Shown here: piece by piece, positions 4,238 through 7,240 of the stretch | How the letters are laid out: every line of letters begins with the position of its first letter | Numbering within the stretch: position 1 is the first letter of the stretch | Assembly: GCA_937925385.1 (NCBI GenBank) | Contig: CALEWN010000198.1 | Coordinates: forward strand, 1-7,240 | DNA: 7,240 nucleotides | Direction of reading: 5' to 3' | Origin: an uncultured Senegalimassilia sp. | GTDB taxonomy: Bacteria > Actinomycetota > Coriobacteriia > Coriobacteriales > Eggerthellaceae | Notes under the pieces: model-generated | The model's database searches: none | Told to the model about the DNA's origin: nothing | What the model saw: the letters and a program-made list of their open reading frames with translations, nothing else | Position numbers and translations under genes: made by a program

Positions 4238-6941
4238 CATCACCATCGACGGCCGCGCGCTCGAGGTGCGCGAGGGCCAGACCGTTTTGGAGGTCGCCCG
4301 CGAGGCCGGCATCCACATCCCCACGCTGTGCTACCTGGCCGAGCGCAGCGCCATCGGGTCGTGCCGTGTGTGCGTGGTCGACGTCGAGGGGCAGGACGCC
4401 CCCGTGCCCGCGTGCACCACGCGCGTGGTCGACGGCATGCAGGTGCAAACGGCCACCGAGCGCGTGCTGAAGTACCGCCGCATGGCCGTTGATCTGCTGA
4501 TATCCAACCACGGCCTCGATTCGACCGACTACTGCTTCAGCTGCGTGAAAAACGGCGCCTGCGAGCTGCAGGCCGTGGCGCGCGAGGTGGGCGTCTCGCA
4601 CCCCACCTTCCCCGTTGCGCAAACGCGCAAGCCGGTGCTGGATTCCAACCCGTTCCTGCGCTTCGACCCCAACCTGTGCATCGCCTGCCAGCGCTGCGTG
4701 GGCGCGTGCAACAACGCGGCCGGCAACCACGTGCTGCAGACGGGCAAGCGCGGCGTGCGCATCACCATCCGCGCGCCGTTCGGGCCGAACTGGGACGCCA
4801 CCATCTGCGAGAGCTGCGGCAACTGCGCGCAGGCGTGCCCGACGGGCGCCCTGGTGGAGAAGCGCCGCGGGCTGTACCGCGAGTGGGATACCCATACCGT
4901 GCGCACCACCTGCCCGCACTGCGGCGTGGGCTGCCAGCTCGACCTGGTGGTGAAGGGCGACCAGATTGTGGACGTGCAGGCCGCCGACGGCCCGTCCAAC
5001 GAGGGGCTGCTGTGCGTGAAGGGCCGATCCGGCAGCTTCGACTTCGTGAGCTCCCCCGACCGCATCACCACGCCGCTGGTGAAAAACCCTGAGACCGGCG
5101 AGTTCGAGCCGGCCGATTGGGATACGGCGCTCGACCTGGTGGCGCGTAGGTTCGCCGAGCTCAAGGAGAAGCACGGCGGCGAGAGCATCGCGGCGTTCGC
5201 GTGCTCGCGTTCCACCAACGAGGATATCTATCTGTTCCAGAAGATGGCGAGGTGCGCATTCGACAGCCCCAATGTCGATAACTGCGCACGTGTTTGACAC
5301 GCCCCTACCGTTGCCGGTCTGGCAACTACACTTGGTTCGGGCGCAATGACGAACTCAATCAAAGATGTGTGCGAGGATTCGCAGGTCATCTTGCTGGTAG
5401 GCAGCAATCCGGAAGAGGCGCACCCGGTCATGGGCATGCGTCTGCGGCAGGCGGTCGAGCGCGGCGCGAAGCTGATCGTGGTGGACCCGCGCGAGATCGG
5501 GCTGGCGAAGAAGGCCGATATCCATCTGAAGCTGCGCCCCGGCACGAACGTGGCGTTCGCGAACGGCATGGTGAACGTGCTGATTCGCAAGGGCCTGGTG
5601 GACCGCGAGTTCGTGGAGAGTCGCACCGAGGGCTTCGACGAGCTTGCCGCTATGGTGGCCGACTACACCCCCGAGCGCGTGGCCGAGATCTGCGGCATCG
5701 ATGCGCGCGACCTGGAGGCGGCGGCCGAGATGTACGCGACGGCCGAGCGCGCCCCTATCGTCTACTGCTTGGGCGTGGTCGAGCACTCCACGGGCACCGA
5801 GGGCGTCATGGCGCTGTCGAACCTGGCCCTGGCCGCGGGCAAGCTGGGCCGTCCCGGCTGCGGCATAAACCCGCTGCGCGGCCAGAACAACGTGCAGGGC
5901 GCGTGCGACATGGGCGCGGGCCCGGCGGACTTCACGGGCTATCAGAAGGTGGCGAACCCCGAGATGCGCGCGAAGTTCGAGGCCGCATGGGGCGTCGAGC
6001 TGAACCAGGCGGCGGGCCTGAAGGCCACCGAGTGCTTCCCCGCCATGATCGACGGGCGCATCCGCGGCCTGTTCCTGTTCGGCGAGGACCCGGTGCGCAC
6101 CGACCCGGACACGGGCCACGTCATCCGCGCGCTGGAGTCGTTGGACTTCTTCGTGTGCGAGGAGCTGTTCATGACGGAGACGGCGAAGTACGCCGACGTC
6201 ATCCTGCCCGGTCGCAGCTATGCGGAGAAGGAAGGCACGTTCACCAACACCGAGCGCCGCGTGCAGCGTGTGCGCAAGGCGGTGGACGGCCCGGCGGGCG
6301 CGCGCCTGGATACCGAGGTGTTCGCCGAGATCATGCGCCGCATGGGGTATGACCAGCCGACGCTCACGGGCGCGCAGATCATGGACGAGGTGGCAAGTCT
6401 GACGCCGTCGTACGCGGGCATCAGCCATGCGCGCCTGGACTCCGCCGCCGTGGCGGGGCAGGGCCTGCAGTGGCCGTGCACGGGCCCGGACCATCCGGGC
6501 ACGCGCATCATGCACGAGGGGAAGTTCTCGCGCGGTTTGGGCGGATACTCGTTGGCGCAGTACCGTCCGTCGGCCGAGCAACCCGATGAGGAGTTCCCGC
6601 TCGTCATGATGACGGGCCGCGTGCTGGCGCAGTACAACGCGCAGGCCATGACGGGCCGCACCGAGGGGCTCAACCAGATCGACGGCACGTCGTTCATCGA
6701 GATCAACGACGCGGACGCCGCCGCCGCGGGCATCATCGACGGCGACCGCGTGCGCGTGAGCAGCCGCCGCGGCGTCATCGAGAGCCAGGCGCGCGTGTCG
6801 GGCAAGACCAACCCCGGCGAGGTGTGGATGCCGTTCCATTTCCAGGACGGCAACGCCAACTGGCTGACCAACGCCGCGCTCGACAACATCTCGGCCACGC
6901 CGGAGTACAAGGTGTGCGCCGTGAAGGTGGAGAAGGCGTAA
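4230..6941 (+). CDS. fdhF: Selenocysteine-containing formate dehydrogenase catalytic subunit (in-frame TGA at 5295-5297 read as Sec)
   Basis: This subunit catalyses formate/CO2 interconversion at a Mo- or W-bis-pterin site. The full product is 903 residues. The N-terminal [2Fe-2S] domain has C34, C45, C48 and C62. A His-Cys3 cluster motif follows (H94, C102, C105, C111). Next come two [4Fe-4S] clusters in ferredoxin form (C150, C153, C156, C160; C193, C196, C199, C203) and the molybdopterin-domain [4Fe-4S] site (C228, C231, C235, C262) with Lys264 after it. Position 356 is a TGA codon in CARV-Sec-HAPTVAGL, the exact active-site context of Sec formate dehydrogenases, with His357 next to it. 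The frame continues through FLFGEDPVRTDPDTGH (about 613-628) to the dinucleotide-binding domain (about 785-903), with GEVWMPFHF and PEYKVCAVKVE near the end. Sixteen codons link the TGA to the next ATG (5346), so a gene caller without Sec would report two genes. The cysteine ladder resembles NuoG/HydA and fits a soluble NAD(P)-linked enzyme. Expression needs SelB and tRNA-Sec encoded elsewhere. Codon use is uniform on both sides of the TGA. Confidence 0.93.
5295..5343 (+). promoter_or_regulatory. Bacterial SECIS-like element with UGA selenocysteine codon
   Basis: Directly after TGA (5295-5297), GUUGCC (5310-5315) pairs perfectly with GGCAAC (5321-5326) around the loop GGUCU (5316-5320). The stack can continue as ACC/GGU (5307-5309 with 5334-5336) and CGCCC/GGGCG (5300-5304 with 5339-5343). 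The E. coli fdhF SECIS also presents GGUCU, and by my recollection of that sequence its loop starts 22 bases from the U of UGA, as here. The bulged U that SelB contacts in E. coli is absent from this pairing. That is a visible difference, though SECIS elements vary between phyla. Confidence 0.8.
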
Positions 6942-7010
6942 GGGATAGAGCGAGGATTGAGCAGGGGCCGCCGCCAAGTAAGAGGTGAGGCGCGGACCTG
7001 CTTCGCGAGC

Positions 7011-7048
7011 AAAGGGCGCTGGCCGCAATTGCGGCCAGCGTCCTTTTT
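7011..7048 (+). terminator. Strong Rho-independent terminator after fdhF
   Basis: AAAGGGCGCTGGCCGC (7011-7026) pairs with 7031-7046 around AATT, 16 pairs with one G-U, ending in TTTTT (7044-7048). The 24-base core 7015-7038 region is a near-perfect palindrome. It lies 70 bases after the fdhF stop and ends the operon. The complementary A-run at 7011-7013 is too short for a strong reverse terminator. Confidence 0.92.
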
Positions 7049-7160
7049 GCGTTCGTGGAGGGCCGCGTTTACACGGTTGCGCGCCGCGAAGGGCTCGGCT
7101 GTGTGGTCGGTTGCGGGCATGATGCGGTCGGGCGTAATCGCCAGCCATTTGAAGGATTTG

Positions 7161-7176
7161 CGGGCCCGAGGGCCCG
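7161..7176. other. GC-rich inverted repeat
   Basis: CGGGCC (7161-7166) and GGCCCG (7171-7176) are complementary around CGAG. The hairpin has no T-run, so it is not a standard terminator. It may be a regulatory dyad upstream of whatever begins near the right edge, or chance in GC-rich DNA. The rest of 7049-7200 shows no gene I can support. Confidence 0.3.
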
Positions 7177-7230
7177 GTTGCGGGTGTGTCGGGGGTACAG
7201 TAGCGGAATCGGTATTTGGTTAACGGAATT

Positions 7231-7240
7231 ATGTATGGGC
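7231..7240 (+). CDS. Possible start of a further gene, cut by the window edge
   Basis: ATG at 7231 follows an AT-rich stretch that contrasts with the GC-rich DNA before it, with only a weak CGGA (7224-7227) as ribosome site. Three codons (M-Y-G) are visible, so nothing can be said of the product. Confidence 0.15.

Noticed and set aside
4230..6941. Reading fdhF as a pseudogene or as two separate genes split at 5297/5346
   Set aside because: The TGA is at the known Sec position, the frame is unchanged across it, the 16 codons between TGA and ATG 5346 are conserved-looking FDH sequence, and a SECIS-like hairpin follows. No frameshift or second stop exists.
5355..7148. Long antisense open frame (597 codons) and similar ones at 4005-5300, 3191-4324 and 2294-3106
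   Set aside because: They mirror the GC-rich fdh genes. Their products are rich in Ala, Arg, His and Gly, show no family motif and have no supporting ribosome sites. They are shadows of the + strand genes.
7049..7240. tRNA-Sec (selC) or another tRNA next to fdhF
   Set aside because: I looked for a T-loop GGTTCRA string with matching arms in all three intergenic regions and saw none.

Overview
The window is GC-rich (roughly two thirds G+C in the genes) and looks like the chromosome of an anaerobic actinobacterium, most plausibly of the Eggerthellaceae (Eggerthella/Gordonibacter/Adlercreutzia type). This is an inference from base composition, the TorD-type chaperone, the ThrH enzyme and the molybdenum/tungsten formate dehydrogenase. 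Nothing seen fixes the species. All recognised genes lie on the + strand.

Layout. (1) 2-625: the 3' part of a TorD/DmsD-family chaperone gene, probably the last gene of an oxidoreductase operon to the left, closed by a strong hairpin terminator (678-712). (2) 713-1282: a gene-poor stretch with two tandem imperfect 23-bp repeats carrying TATAAT/TATAAA, a possible decayed small ORF, and a dyad just before thrH. (3) 1283-1888: thrH, a HAD phosphatase/phosphotransferase of serine/threonine metabolism. (4) 1889-2356: non-coding DNA with several inverted repeats, a terminator (2121-2180), then a leader with three consecutive hairpins and a possible nine-codon upstream ORF. (5) 2357-6941: a two-gene formate dehydrogenase operon. 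The first gene is a fusion of a NuoF-type Fe-S module with a GltD-type FAD/NAD(P)H oxidoreductase. The second, overlapping it by 8 bases, is the catalytic subunit FdhF. (6) 6942-7240: a very strong terminator (7011-7048), then non-coding DNA that may hold the start of a further gene at 7231.

Main result. The catalytic subunit looks split in two by a TGA at 5295-5297. That TGA sits where formate dehydrogenases carry their catalytic selenocysteine (CARV-Sec-H). The reading frame continues in phase for 547 more codons, and a SECIS-like hairpin with a GGUCU loop lies directly downstream, with the loop at the same distance from the UGA as in Escherichia coli fdhF. The gene is therefore best read as one 903-residue selenoprotein (4230-6941), not as two genes or a pseudogene.

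How the parts fit. Formate would be oxidised (or CO2 reduced) at the Mo/W-bis-pterin/Sec site of FdhF. Electrons would run through its N-terminal Fe-S clusters to the partner's Fe-S clusters and flavin, and then to NAD(P). No selA/B/C/D, fdhD or cofactor-synthesis gene is in the window, so these must be elsewhere in the genome.
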